In this document: positions 1 through 4,678 of the stretch, piece by piece
Layout: each line of letters starts with the position of its first letter
Position numbering within the stretch: position 1 is the first letter of the stretch
DNA from: Izhakiella capsodis
GTDB taxonomy: Bacteria > Pseudomonadota > Gammaproteobacteria > Enterobacterales > Enterobacteriaceae
Assembly: GCF_900115045.1 (NCBI RefSeq)
Contig: NZ_FOVC01000022.1
Coordinates: forward strand, 1-5,385
Reading direction: 5' to 3'
DNA: 5,385 nucleotides
Program-made: the position numbers and the translations under genes
The notes under the pieces: generated by a model
Told to the model about the DNA's origin: nothing
Database searches by the model: none
What the model saw: only the letters and a program-made list of their open reading frames with translations

Positions 1-40
1 TTGAGCTGACCGGTACTAATGACCCGTGAGGCTTAACCTT
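1..40 (+). rRNA. rrl: 23S ribosomal RNA, 3' end (partial)
   Basis: These are the last 40 nucleotides of 23S rRNA; the rest lies upstream of the window. The stretch ends in GAGGCTTAACCTT, the mature 3' terminus known from E. coli, whose CTTAACC pairs with the GGTTAAG at the 23S 5' end. Compared with E. coli as I recall it, two positions differ (GCTGACC for GCTAACC, and GACCCG for GAACCG). It belongs to the same transcript as the 5S gene downstream. Confidence 0.95.
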
Positions 41-150
41 ACAACGCCAGAAGCGTTCGGGGTGAGTTGAGAGAATTTTTGGCTTGTTGACGGACAGAGA
101 ACAGAGTTGTGTTCTGCGCAGAGAAGAGGCGGGACATGACGTAAAGAATT
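41..150 (+). other. 23S-5S internal transcribed spacer
   Basis: This 110-nt transcribed spacer holds no tRNA and no gene. It starts with a small hairpin right after the 23S end (AACGC at 43-47 with GCGTT at 53-57), of the kind found at this place in enteric rRNA operons. A second perfect hairpin pairs AGAACA (98-103) with TGTTCT (110-115). These are plausible processing structures; cleavage sites cannot be placed from sequence alone. The final bases before the 5S (AGAATT) resemble those in E. coli. Confidence 0.7.
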
Positions 151-270
151 TGCCTGGCGGCAACAGCGCGGTGGTCCCACCTGACCCCATGCCGAACTCA
201 GAAGTGAAACGCCGTAGCGCCGATGGTAGTGTGGGGTCTCCCCATGCGAGAGTAGGGAACTGCCAGGCAT
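151..270 (+). rRNA. rrf: 5S ribosomal RNA
   Basis: This is a complete 120-nt 5S rRNA of the large ribosomal subunit. The terminal helix is perfect: TGCCTGGC at the 5' end pairs with the GCCAGGCA before the last T. It matches E. coli 5S almost throughout. The visible differences are near positions 13-15 of the gene, where it reads GGCAACAGCG instead of GGCAGTAGCG or GGCCGTAGCG, a place where copies also vary within E. coli. It is the last gene of this rRNA operon: a terminator follows 15 nt later and no distal tRNA is present, as in E. coli rrnB. Confidence 0.97.
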
Positions 271-285
271 CAAACAGAAGAAGAG

Positions 286-313
286 ACCCCGTGCCTGCGC
301 ACGGGGTTTTTTT
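286..313 (+). terminator. rho-independent terminator of the rRNA operon
   Basis: A perfect 8-bp GC-rich stem, CCCCGTGC (287-294) with GCACGGGG (299-306) around the tetraloop CTGC, is followed at once by seven T residues (307-313). A286 can also pair with the first T. The position just behind the 5S gene fits termination of the rRNA transcript. An rRNA operon often carries a second terminator; I do not see a convincing one here. Confidence 0.93.
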
Positions 314-528
314 ATGGGCGTCATCCGGGCATGGGGTGGTCGTACTGTCATACCGGGCCGGCGGCATCAGAGAAGGCCAGTTTTTAGCGAAGACAAATGT
401 CAGCGAATAAGGCTGGTGCTTTATTACCGCGTGAATAACAACCCCTGTCAATTTGCAACAAAACTTTCAAAAAAATCATCGATAATCGAGTAATATGGTT
501 TTCAGATGAAATGAGTTAAGGCTATTCA
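314..528 (+). other. rRNA-murB intergenic region, presumed murB promoter region
   Basis: No gene is visible in these 215 nt. The first half is GC-rich; the second half (about 440-500) is AT-rich and probably contains the murB-birA promoter. It has -10-like hexamers GATAAT (481-486) and TAATAT (491-496) and a -35-like TTGCAA (453-458), but the spacings (22 and 32 nt) are wrong for a standard sigma-70 promoter, so none is called. Two other structures stand out: a hairpin with an 8-bp stem including one G-T pair (406-413 with 418-425, loop TGGT) that lacks a following T run, and an 11-nt palindrome TCGAT-A-ATCGA (479-489) overlapping the GATAAT element. Neither has a known role. Confidence 0.4.
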
Positions 529-1566
529 ATGTTTCGCCAGCAAAATTCGTTAACCTCTTGGAATACATTCCATCTCAACGCACAAGCAGCAGGCATATTC
601 GTACTTCGGGATGTGGAAACGCTCTGTAAGCGCTGGCAAGAGAGTCAGAGGCAGCAGTTACCCACGTTGATTCTCGGTGAAGGCAGTAACGTGCTGTTTA
701 TCGAGGATTTTCACGGTCATGTTCTTATTAACAGAATCTGTGATATTAAAATCAAAGAGACTGAACATAGCTGGCATTTGCATATAGGTGCGGGTGAGAA
801 CTGGCATGAGTTAGTGGCATTTTGCCTGAAAAAAGATATTGCCGGGCTGGAAAATCTGGCATTGATTCCTGGCTGTGCGGGTTCGGCTCCAATCCAAAAC
901 ATTGGCGCTTATGGCGTGGAGTTTCAGGAAGTCTGTGAATACGTTAGCATTGTTCATTTACCAACCGGCAAACAAATGCGCTTAAACGTTGATGAGTGTG
1001 CTTTTGGCTATCGGGACAGCGTATTTAAGCATCACTATCGTGACGAGTATGCCATTGTTGCTATAGGCCTTAAATTGGATAAATTATGGCGACCCGTTTT
1101 GACCTATGGTGACCTGGTTAAGCTTGATCCTGAATCGGTAACACCCCGGCAGATTTTTAATTCAGTTTGTCAAATGCGGCGCAGTAAACTTCCTGACCCA
1201 GCCTTAAAAGGCAATGCAGGTAGCTTTTTTAAGAACCCTGTAATTGACCGCGCAAAGGCAGATGAAATGTTGATGATGTATCCCAAAATGCCGTCTTATC
1301 CGCAGGGAGACGGTAAGGTCAAACTGGCGGCCGGATGGCTTATCGATCAGTGCGACCTCAGGGGTTTTAGGATTGGCGGCGCGATGGTACATTGCCAGCA
1401 GGCCCTGGTACTTATCAATGAAGAACACGCATCAGGGAACGATGTTGTCGCGTTGGCACGGATAGTGCGTCAGCGCGTTGGAGAAAAATTTGATATTTGG
1501 TTGGAACCTGAGGTGCGCTTTATCGGTGCAAGAGGCGAAATGGATGCGGTGAGGGAAATATCATGA
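529..1566 (+). CDS. murB: UDP-N-acetylenolpyruvoylglucosamine reductase (MurB)
   Basis: MurB is a cytoplasmic FAD enzyme. It uses NADPH to reduce UDP-GlcNAc-enolpyruvate to UDP-N-acetylmuramate, the second committed step of peptidoglycan precursor synthesis. The product has 345 residues against 342 in E. coli and aligns along its whole length. The FAD-binding domain shows LGEGSNVLF (49-57), a second conserved block at 111-130 with IPGC and QNIGAYG, and GYRDS (160-164). The expected active-site residues are present: Arg162, Tyr193 in LTYGD, Ser232 in NAGSFFKNP (proton donor), Tyr257 and Glu328 in LEPEVRF. The insertion around Tyr193-Tyr257 marks it as the type I enzyme of enterics. The start is supported by TAAGG (517-521) seven bases upstream and by alignment from the SL..WNTF motif onward; the first six residues are divergent. 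Codon use is more AT-rich than in tufB, fitting modest expression. The stop overlaps the birA start, so the two form an operon. Confidence 0.96.
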   Translation: MFRQQNSLTSWNTFHLNAQAAGIFVLRDVETLCKRWQESQRQQLPTLILGEGSNVLFIEDFHGHVLINRICDIKIKETEHSWHLHIGAGENWHELVAFCLKKDIAGLENLALIPGCAGSAPIQNIGAYGVEFQEVCEYVSIVHLPTGKQMRLNVDECAFGYRDSVFKHHYRDEYAIVAIGLKLDKLWRPVLTYGDLVKLDPESVTPRQIFNSVCQMRRSKLPDPALKGNAGSFFKNPVIDRAKADEMLMMYPKMPSYPQGDGKVKLAAGWLIDQCDLRGFRIGGAMVHCQQALVLINEEHASGNDVVALARIVRQRVGEKFDIWLEPEVRFIGARGEMDAVREIS

Positions 1567-2522
1567 AGGGCAATAGCGTACCGTTAAAGCTGGTTAGTAT
1601 TCTGGCTGATGGTGAGTTTCACTCAGGTGAGCATTTAGGTGAACAGCTAGGTATGAGCCGGGCTGCAATTAATAAACATATGCAGACGCTCCGAGAGTGG
1701 GGGCTGGATATATTTACACTAACCGGCAAAGGTTATAGCTTATCAGCGCCAATACAGCTGCTAAACGAGCAAAGTTTAGCTGCGCAGCTGGATGACGGAA
1801 ATGTTTCGGTTATTCCTGTTATCGATTCAACTAACCAATATTTGCTAGAAAACATGGCTACATTGCGTCCTGGTGCGGTATGTGTCGCGGAATATCAGCA
1901 GGCCGGCCGGGGGCGACGTGGCGGACAATGGTTTTCTCCATTCGGGGCGAATCTCTATTTTTCAATGTACTGGCGGTTGGAGCAGGGGCCTGCCGCGGCA
2001 ATGGGTCTGAGCCTGGTTATTGGCATCGTAATGGCTGAAGTGTTACAAAATCTTGGTGCGCATGGTGTCAGGGTCAAATGGCCTAACGATCTGTATCTTA
2101 ACGATCGCAAGCTTGCTGGTATTTTGGTTGAGCTAACGGGAAAAACCGGTGATGCCGCGCATGTGGTGTTAGGTGCTGGCATCAATCTGTCGATGCGCTT
2201 ACCGGATCCATCAATGGTCAATCAGCGCTGGATTAATCTGCAGGAGGCCGGTATTGATATTGATCGTAATGCACTGGCGGCAAAGCTAATCAATCAGCTG
2301 CGTATCAGCCTGGCTGAATTTGAACGGAATGGGTTGACGCCATTTACTAAGCGCTGGGCCAATCTGGATAATTTTCTTAATCGACCGGTAAAACTATTGA
2401 TAGGCGATCGTGAGATTTTGGGGACTGCACGGGGAATCGACGAACAGGGAGCACTATTACTGGAGCAAAATGGTGTTGTTAAACCCTGGATCGGCGGTGA
2501 GATATCGTTGCGATCACAGTGA
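1563..2522 (+). CDS. birA: bifunctional biotin--protein ligase / biotin operon repressor (BirA)
   Basis: BirA makes biotinoyl-5'-AMP from biotin and ATP and transfers biotin to a lysine of the acetyl-CoA carboxylase carrier protein. When acceptor is scarce, the biotinoyl-AMP-bound dimer represses the bio operon. The product has 319 residues against 321 in E. coli, ending LRSQ rather than a few residues later. The N-terminal winged helix-turn-helix is complete, with recognition helix SRAAINKHMQ (32-41) and wing about 51-60, so it should bind DNA. The central catalytic domain has STNQ (89-92), the biotinoyl-AMP loop GRGRRG (115-120, with Arg118), the dimer-interface QGPAAA (141-146), KWPND (172-176) and the catalytic-site Lys183 in DRKLAG. 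A C-terminal SH3-like domain covers about 270-319. GAGGGA (1551-1556), inside the end of murB, lies six bases before the ATG; the ATGA overlap implies translational coupling with murB. Confidence 0.96.
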   Translation: MKGNSVPLKLVSILADGEFHSGEHLGEQLGMSRAAINKHMQTLREWGLDIFTLTGKGYSLSAPIQLLNEQSLAAQLDDGNVSVIPVIDSTNQYLLENMATLRPGAVCVAEYQQAGRGRRGGQWFSPFGANLYFSMYWRLEQGPAAAMGLSLVIGIVMAEVLQNLGAHGVRVKWPNDLYLNDRKLAGILVELTGKTGDAAHVVLGAGINLSMRLPDPSMVNQRWINLQEAGIDIDRNALAAKLINQLRISLAEFERNGLTPFTKRWANLDNFLNRPVKLLIGDREILGTARGIDEQGALLLEQNGVVKPWIGGEISLRSQ

Positions 2523-2616
2523 AATCCAATTCCCTACAGCGTCAGGAAATTGCCAGCGTACTCTTCGCTCAGTCTACTAAAAATTGTGCGGTCGACGCCC
2601 CTAAAATAACATGTCC
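2523..2616. other. convergent birA/coaA intergenic region
   Basis: These 94 nt separate the ends of birA and coaA, which are transcribed towards each other. A bidirectional terminator would be expected here, but I find no GC-rich stem followed by a T run on either strand, only a SalI-type palindrome GTCGAC at about 2592-2597. Termination may be rho-dependent or may rely on weak structures that I cannot evaluate by eye. Confidence 0.5.
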
Positions 2617-3567
2617 CTATTTACGCAGCTGCACGTTTTCCACTGCATGATTCGCACTTTTAGTCATGATCAGACTGGCACGTTCGCGCGTTGGTAAAAT
2701 ATTTTCCTGAAGATTTAACCAGTTTATCTCTTTCCATAATTGAGTTGCTATTTTCACTGCCTCATCTTGCGGAAGTTGCGCGTAATGATGAAAATAAGAG
2801 TCAGGATTGGTAAACGCGCCCTGGCGAAGTTTTAGGAAGCGATTGATATACCAGCTTTCAAGCAACTGTTCTGAAGCATCGACATAAATCGAAAAATCAA
2901 CAAAGTCTGAGACGAAAACGCGATGCGGATCGTGAGGATAATCCATCCCGCTTTGTAATACATTTAAACCTTCCAGGATCAATATATCTGGCTGCTGAAC
3001 CAATTTGTCACCATCTGGGACTACGTCGTAAATCAGATGCGAATAAACGGGTGCTATTACCTGCGCAGCGCCGGATTTAAGCGCTGAAACGAAGTCTACG
3101 AGGCGATGGATATCATAAGATTCCGGAAAACCTTTCTTTTTCATTAAGCCACGCTCTTTGAGCACAGCGTTTGGATGCAGGAAACCATCGGTGGTGATCA
3201 GCTCGACTTTTCGGTGTCCGGGCCATCGACTGAGAAGTGCTTGTAGAACGCGGGCGGTAGTACTTTTACCTACGGCTACGCTACCTGCAATACTGATAAT
3301 ATAGGGAACTTTTTGCTCGTTAGTACCAAGAAATTGCTCCAGAACAGTCTGGCGTCGAACGCTTGAGCTAATATAAAAGTTCAGCAACCGAGAAAGTGGC
3401 AGATAAATTTTTGCCACTTCGTCCAAAGACAGATCTTCGTTAATTCCCTTTAATTGCGCAATTTCATCTTCTGTCAACGTCATCGGAACGGTGTTGCGCA
3501 ATGCAGCCCACTGGGCGCGGTTGAATTGCAGGTATGGTGTTTTTACCAGAGAGTGTGTTTTGCTCAT
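2617..3567 (-). CDS. coaA: type I pantothenate kinase (CoaA)
   Basis: CoaA phosphorylates pantothenate with ATP to 4'-phosphopantothenate in the cytoplasm, the first and rate-controlling step of coenzyme A synthesis; the E. coli enzyme is feedback-inhibited by CoA. The product has 316 residues, the same as E. coli, with near-complete alignment. It shows a P-loop GSVAVGKS (95-102, Lys101), Arg106, whose E. coli counterpart is needed for CoA inhibition, the catalytic Asp127 in TTDGF, His177 in YSHLIYD and Arg243 in YINRF, so an active, CoA-sensitive enzyme is expected. The start at 3567 matches the E. coli N-terminus. E. coli has a second methionine at residue 9; here it is lysine and residue 8 is a GTA valine, so that internal start is absent. 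No Shine-Dalgarno lies directly before this ATG. A short upstream ORF overlaps it by ATGA and may deliver ribosomes to it. The stop is TAG. The gene is convergent with birA and divergent from the tRNA operon. Confidence 0.96.
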   Translation of the reverse strand: MSKTHSLVKTPYLQFNRAQWAALRNTVPMTLTEDEIAQLKGINEDLSLDEVAKIYLPLSRLLNFYISSSVRRQTVLEQFLGTNEQKVPYIISIAGSVAVGKSTTARVLQALLSRWPGHRKVELITTDGFLHPNAVLKERGLMKKKGFPESYDIHRLVDFVSALKSGAAQVIAPVYSHLIYDVVPDGDKLVQQPDILILEGLNVLQSGMDYPHDPHRVFVSDFVDFSIYVDASEQLLESWYINRFLKLRQGAFTNPDSYFHHYAQLPQDEAVKIATQLWKEINWLNLQENILPTRERASLIMTKSANHAVENVQLRK

Positions 3568-3587
3568 GTGTTTGCGTCGGCCAGCAT
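3564..3587 (-). CDS. putative seven-codon leader ORF overlapping the coaA start
   Basis: On the minus strand an ATG at 3587-3585 opens a seven-codon frame (MLADANT) whose TGA stop overlaps the coaA ATG in an ATGA arrangement. It is preceded by AGGA (3598-3595) with seven bases between, a good Shine-Dalgarno spacing, whereas coaA itself has only CGACGCAAACAC before its ATG. The frame is not a longer coaA start: it lies in another reading frame, and the coaA product already begins where the E. coli protein begins. I infer a role in translational coupling, not a functional peptide. It could be chance, in which case the AGGA might act at an extended distance on the coaA ATG itself. Confidence 0.45.
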   Translation of the reverse strand: MLADANT

Positions 3588-3591
3588 TAAT

Positions 3592-3598
3592 GTTTCCT
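3592..3598 (-). promoter_or_regulatory. Shine-Dalgarno serving the coaA leader ORF
   Basis: On the minus strand the sequence reads AGGAAAC, placing AGGA seven bases before the leader ATG (3587) and 27 bases before the coaA ATG (3567). The second distance is too long for normal initiation, so this site supports initiation at the leader ORF followed by reinitiation on coaA. It is the only good purine-rich site within 35 bases of the coaA start. Confidence 0.5.
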
Positions 3599-3668
3599 GT
3601 TGATACCTTAATATGAAATGGGCTGCGATGCTTCGTAGATAGAGTCGGCCTGGTAATGAACAGAAATT

Positions 3669-3697
3669 AAAAAACGATGGGCTGCAGGTTACCATCA
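3669..3697 (-). terminator. terminator-like hairpin upstream of coaA (possible attenuator)
   Basis: On the minus strand GATGG (3696-3692) can pair with CCATC (3680-3676), extended by a T-G pair, with an 11-nt loop; six T residues follow at once (3674-3669). The stem is short, so it would be a weak terminator. It overlaps another possible stem, CAGGTT (3712-3707) with AACCTG (3690-3685), and the two cannot both form fully. That resembles an attenuator layout, but only if coaA transcription starts upstream of about 3712, which I cannot establish. Low confidence. Confidence 0.25.
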
Positions 3698-3976
3698 GCA
3701 ACAGGCAACCTGAAGAAAAATGATAGTGAGTTGCACTAAATCCTACCCGATTCGCATTAATGAGCGCTTTTGTCCCTCATCTGCCCATCATCAGCCAGGC
3801 TATTCTGAAAAGCGGCCTGAAATAGTGCATTATAAAAGCTTAAGAAAGTGCAAAAATATCGTTAGTTAAGGCTGATTCGGTGGTAGATTTATGCCTGCTA
3901 TTCACTACAAACAAGTGTTTTGCTGACGGTAAAATAGACAAAAACCAGCGCGTAGCCCAGAATTTCACTTCCATTT

Positions 3977-3991
3977 GCGTAAATAGTGAGC
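3977..3991. promoter_or_regulatory. predicted Fis binding site upstream of the thrU promoter
   Basis: GCGTAAATAGTGAGC fits the degenerate Fis consensus GNNYRNNWNNYRNNC at all fixed positions. Its centre, 3984, is 71 bases upstream of the predicted start site at 4055. About -71 is the position used by the proximal activating Fis sites at E. coli stable-RNA promoters, and the E. coli thrU-tufB operon is known to be Fis-activated. The consensus is loose, so the match alone would be weak; the placement is what makes it convincing. It predicts strong promoter activity on nutrient upshift. Confidence 0.65.
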
Positions 3992-4018
3992 ATTGAAGCT
4001 ATAAATGAAAATTTTTAG

Positions 4019-4047
4019 TTGCATAGCGCCTCCTATCTTCCTAGAAT
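4019..4047 (+). promoter_or_regulatory. sigma-70 promoter of the thrU-tyrU-glyT-thrT-tufB operon
   Basis: The -35 element is TTGCAT (4019-4024) and the -10 element is TAGAAT (4042-4047), separated by exactly 17 bases. A GC-rich discriminator (GCGCGTC, 4048-4054) follows, typical of promoters under stringent, ppGpp-dependent control. Immediately upstream, 4001-4017 is A/T-rich (TGAAAATTTTTA) and resembles an UP element. The start site is probably A4055, leaving a seven-base leader before thrU. The elements resemble the E. coli thrU promoter in sequence and position. Confidence 0.9.
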
Positions 4048-4061
4048 GCGCGTCACTTGAT

Positions 4062-4137
<76 letters not shown>

Positions 4138-4156
4138 TCAAGTAAAAATTTGAATA

Positions 4157-4241
<85 letters not shown>

Positions 4242-4413
4242 TTCAGCCTTAAGGGGTGAATGATTCAAATGAGCGGCAGCGTCTTCTTATGAGGTTTACC
4301 GGCTGAGCGTAAGCGCAGTCATGCCAACAAAATTAGAAGTTGGCTCGAATAATAAGGAATCTTACTTTATTATTCACAAGCTACAGACAGAACAGGTAGC
4401 CGAGTTCCAGGGT
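4242..4413 (+). other. tyrU-glyT transcribed spacer with two stem-loops
   Basis: This 172-nt spacer splits the tRNA cluster into two pairs and carries no tRNA or ORF. It contains two adjacent perfect inverted repeats: GCCAAC (4323-4328) with GTTGGC (4339-4344), loop of 10, and GAATAATAA (4347-4355) with TTATTATTC (4367-4375), loop of 11. Another imperfect one, near 4241-4261, follows the tyrU CCA. They are plausible processing or RNase-stalling structures in the primary transcript. None has the GC-rich stem plus T run of a terminator, as expected for an operon that must read on to tufB. E. coli also has a long spacer here; my recollection is that it is shorter. Confidence 0.6.
4323..4375 (+). 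repeat. tandem inverted repeats (two adjacent hairpins)
   Basis: A 6-bp perfect stem (4323-4328 with 4339-4344) is followed two bases later by a 9-bp perfect A/T-rich stem (4347-4355 with 4367-4375). In RNA they would form a pair of nearly stacked hairpins between the tyrU and glyT tRNAs. The first is GC-containing and stable enough to matter; the second is all A-U except its outermost G-C pair. Their role is not known. Confidence 0.55.
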
Positions 4414-4488
<75 letters not shown>

Positions 4489-4494
4489 AGCCGT

Positions 4495-4570
4495 GCTGAT
4501 ATGGCTCAGTTGGTAGAGCGCACCCTTGGTAAGGGTGAGGTCCCCAGTTCGACTCTGGGTATCAGCACCA
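4495..4570 (+). tRNA. thrT: tRNA-Thr, anticodon GGT
   Basis: A complete 76-nt tRNA with encoded CCA. The anticodon GGT is at 4528-4530 within ACCCT/AGGGT, reading ACC and ACU. The acceptor stem GCTGATA/TATCAGC is perfect and the D-arm is GCTC/GAGC. It appears identical to E. coli thrT. Together with thrU, it gives this operon two isoacceptors covering all threonine codons. It is the last tRNA before tufB. Confidence 0.97.
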
Positions 4571-4678
4571 CTTCTTTATCTCCTTCCTGATTCTCTCTCT
4601 GTATTAATGAAACAGTCGGGCTTTGCCTGGTTGATGTGACGATATCTCCGATATATCCGAGTCTTAGAGGGACTAGCG
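4571..4678 (+). other. thrT-tufB leader
   Basis: This 108-nt spacer forms the 5' leader of tufB once the tRNAs are cut out. It begins with a pyrimidine-rich stretch (about 4571-4602) and later has an imperfect tandem repeat, ATATCTCCG then ATATATCCG (4642-4659). The tufB Shine-Dalgarno GAGGG (4667-4671) lies seven bases before the ATG. I see no terminator and no internal promoter with good spacing. In E. coli EF-Tu represses its own tufB expression after transcription; no target for this can be identified from the sequence. Confidence 0.6.

Larger units (their letters stand above)
3588..4018. other. divergent intergenic region between coaA and the tRNA-tufB operon
   Basis: About 430 nt contain no credible protein gene. 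The coaA side holds the leader ORF Shine-Dalgarno, the terminator-like hairpin and, further up, a perfect TATAAT on the minus strand (3834-3829) without a matching -35 at normal spacing, so no coaA promoter is assigned. AGTGCA occurs twice (3824-3829 and 3847-3852). The tRNA side holds the Fis-type site at 3977-3991 and the A/T-rich block at about 4000-4017 just upstream of the thrU promoter. The stretch 3860-3970 shows nothing I can name, though E. coli has further Fis sites in roughly this place. Confidence 0.5.

Noticed and set aside
16..410. Open frames on both strands across the 23S end, 5S and terminator
   Set aside because: They lie inside rRNA and its spacers, have no recognisable protein features, and are explained by the RNA genes.
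717..1428. Minus-strand open frames within murB
   Set aside because: They are antisense to conserved MurB coding sequence and show no domain or start signal of their own.
1955..2221. Minus-strand open frame within birA
   Set aside because: It is antisense to the BirA catalytic domain, with a low-complexity translation and no supporting signal.
2523..2616. Possible bidirectional terminator between birA and coaA
   Set aside because: Expected from the convergent layout, but no stem followed by a T run was found on either strand.
3565..3587. Upstream ATG at 3587 as the true coaA start (N-terminal extension)
   Set aside because: It is in another frame and ends in a stop overlapping the coaA ATG; the CoaA N-terminus already matches the E. 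coli protein from 3567.
3829..3857. Perfect TATAAT on the minus strand as a coaA promoter
   Set aside because: The only -35-like hexamer (TTGCAC, 3853-3848) is 13 bases away, too close for sigma-70, so it is mentioned but not called.
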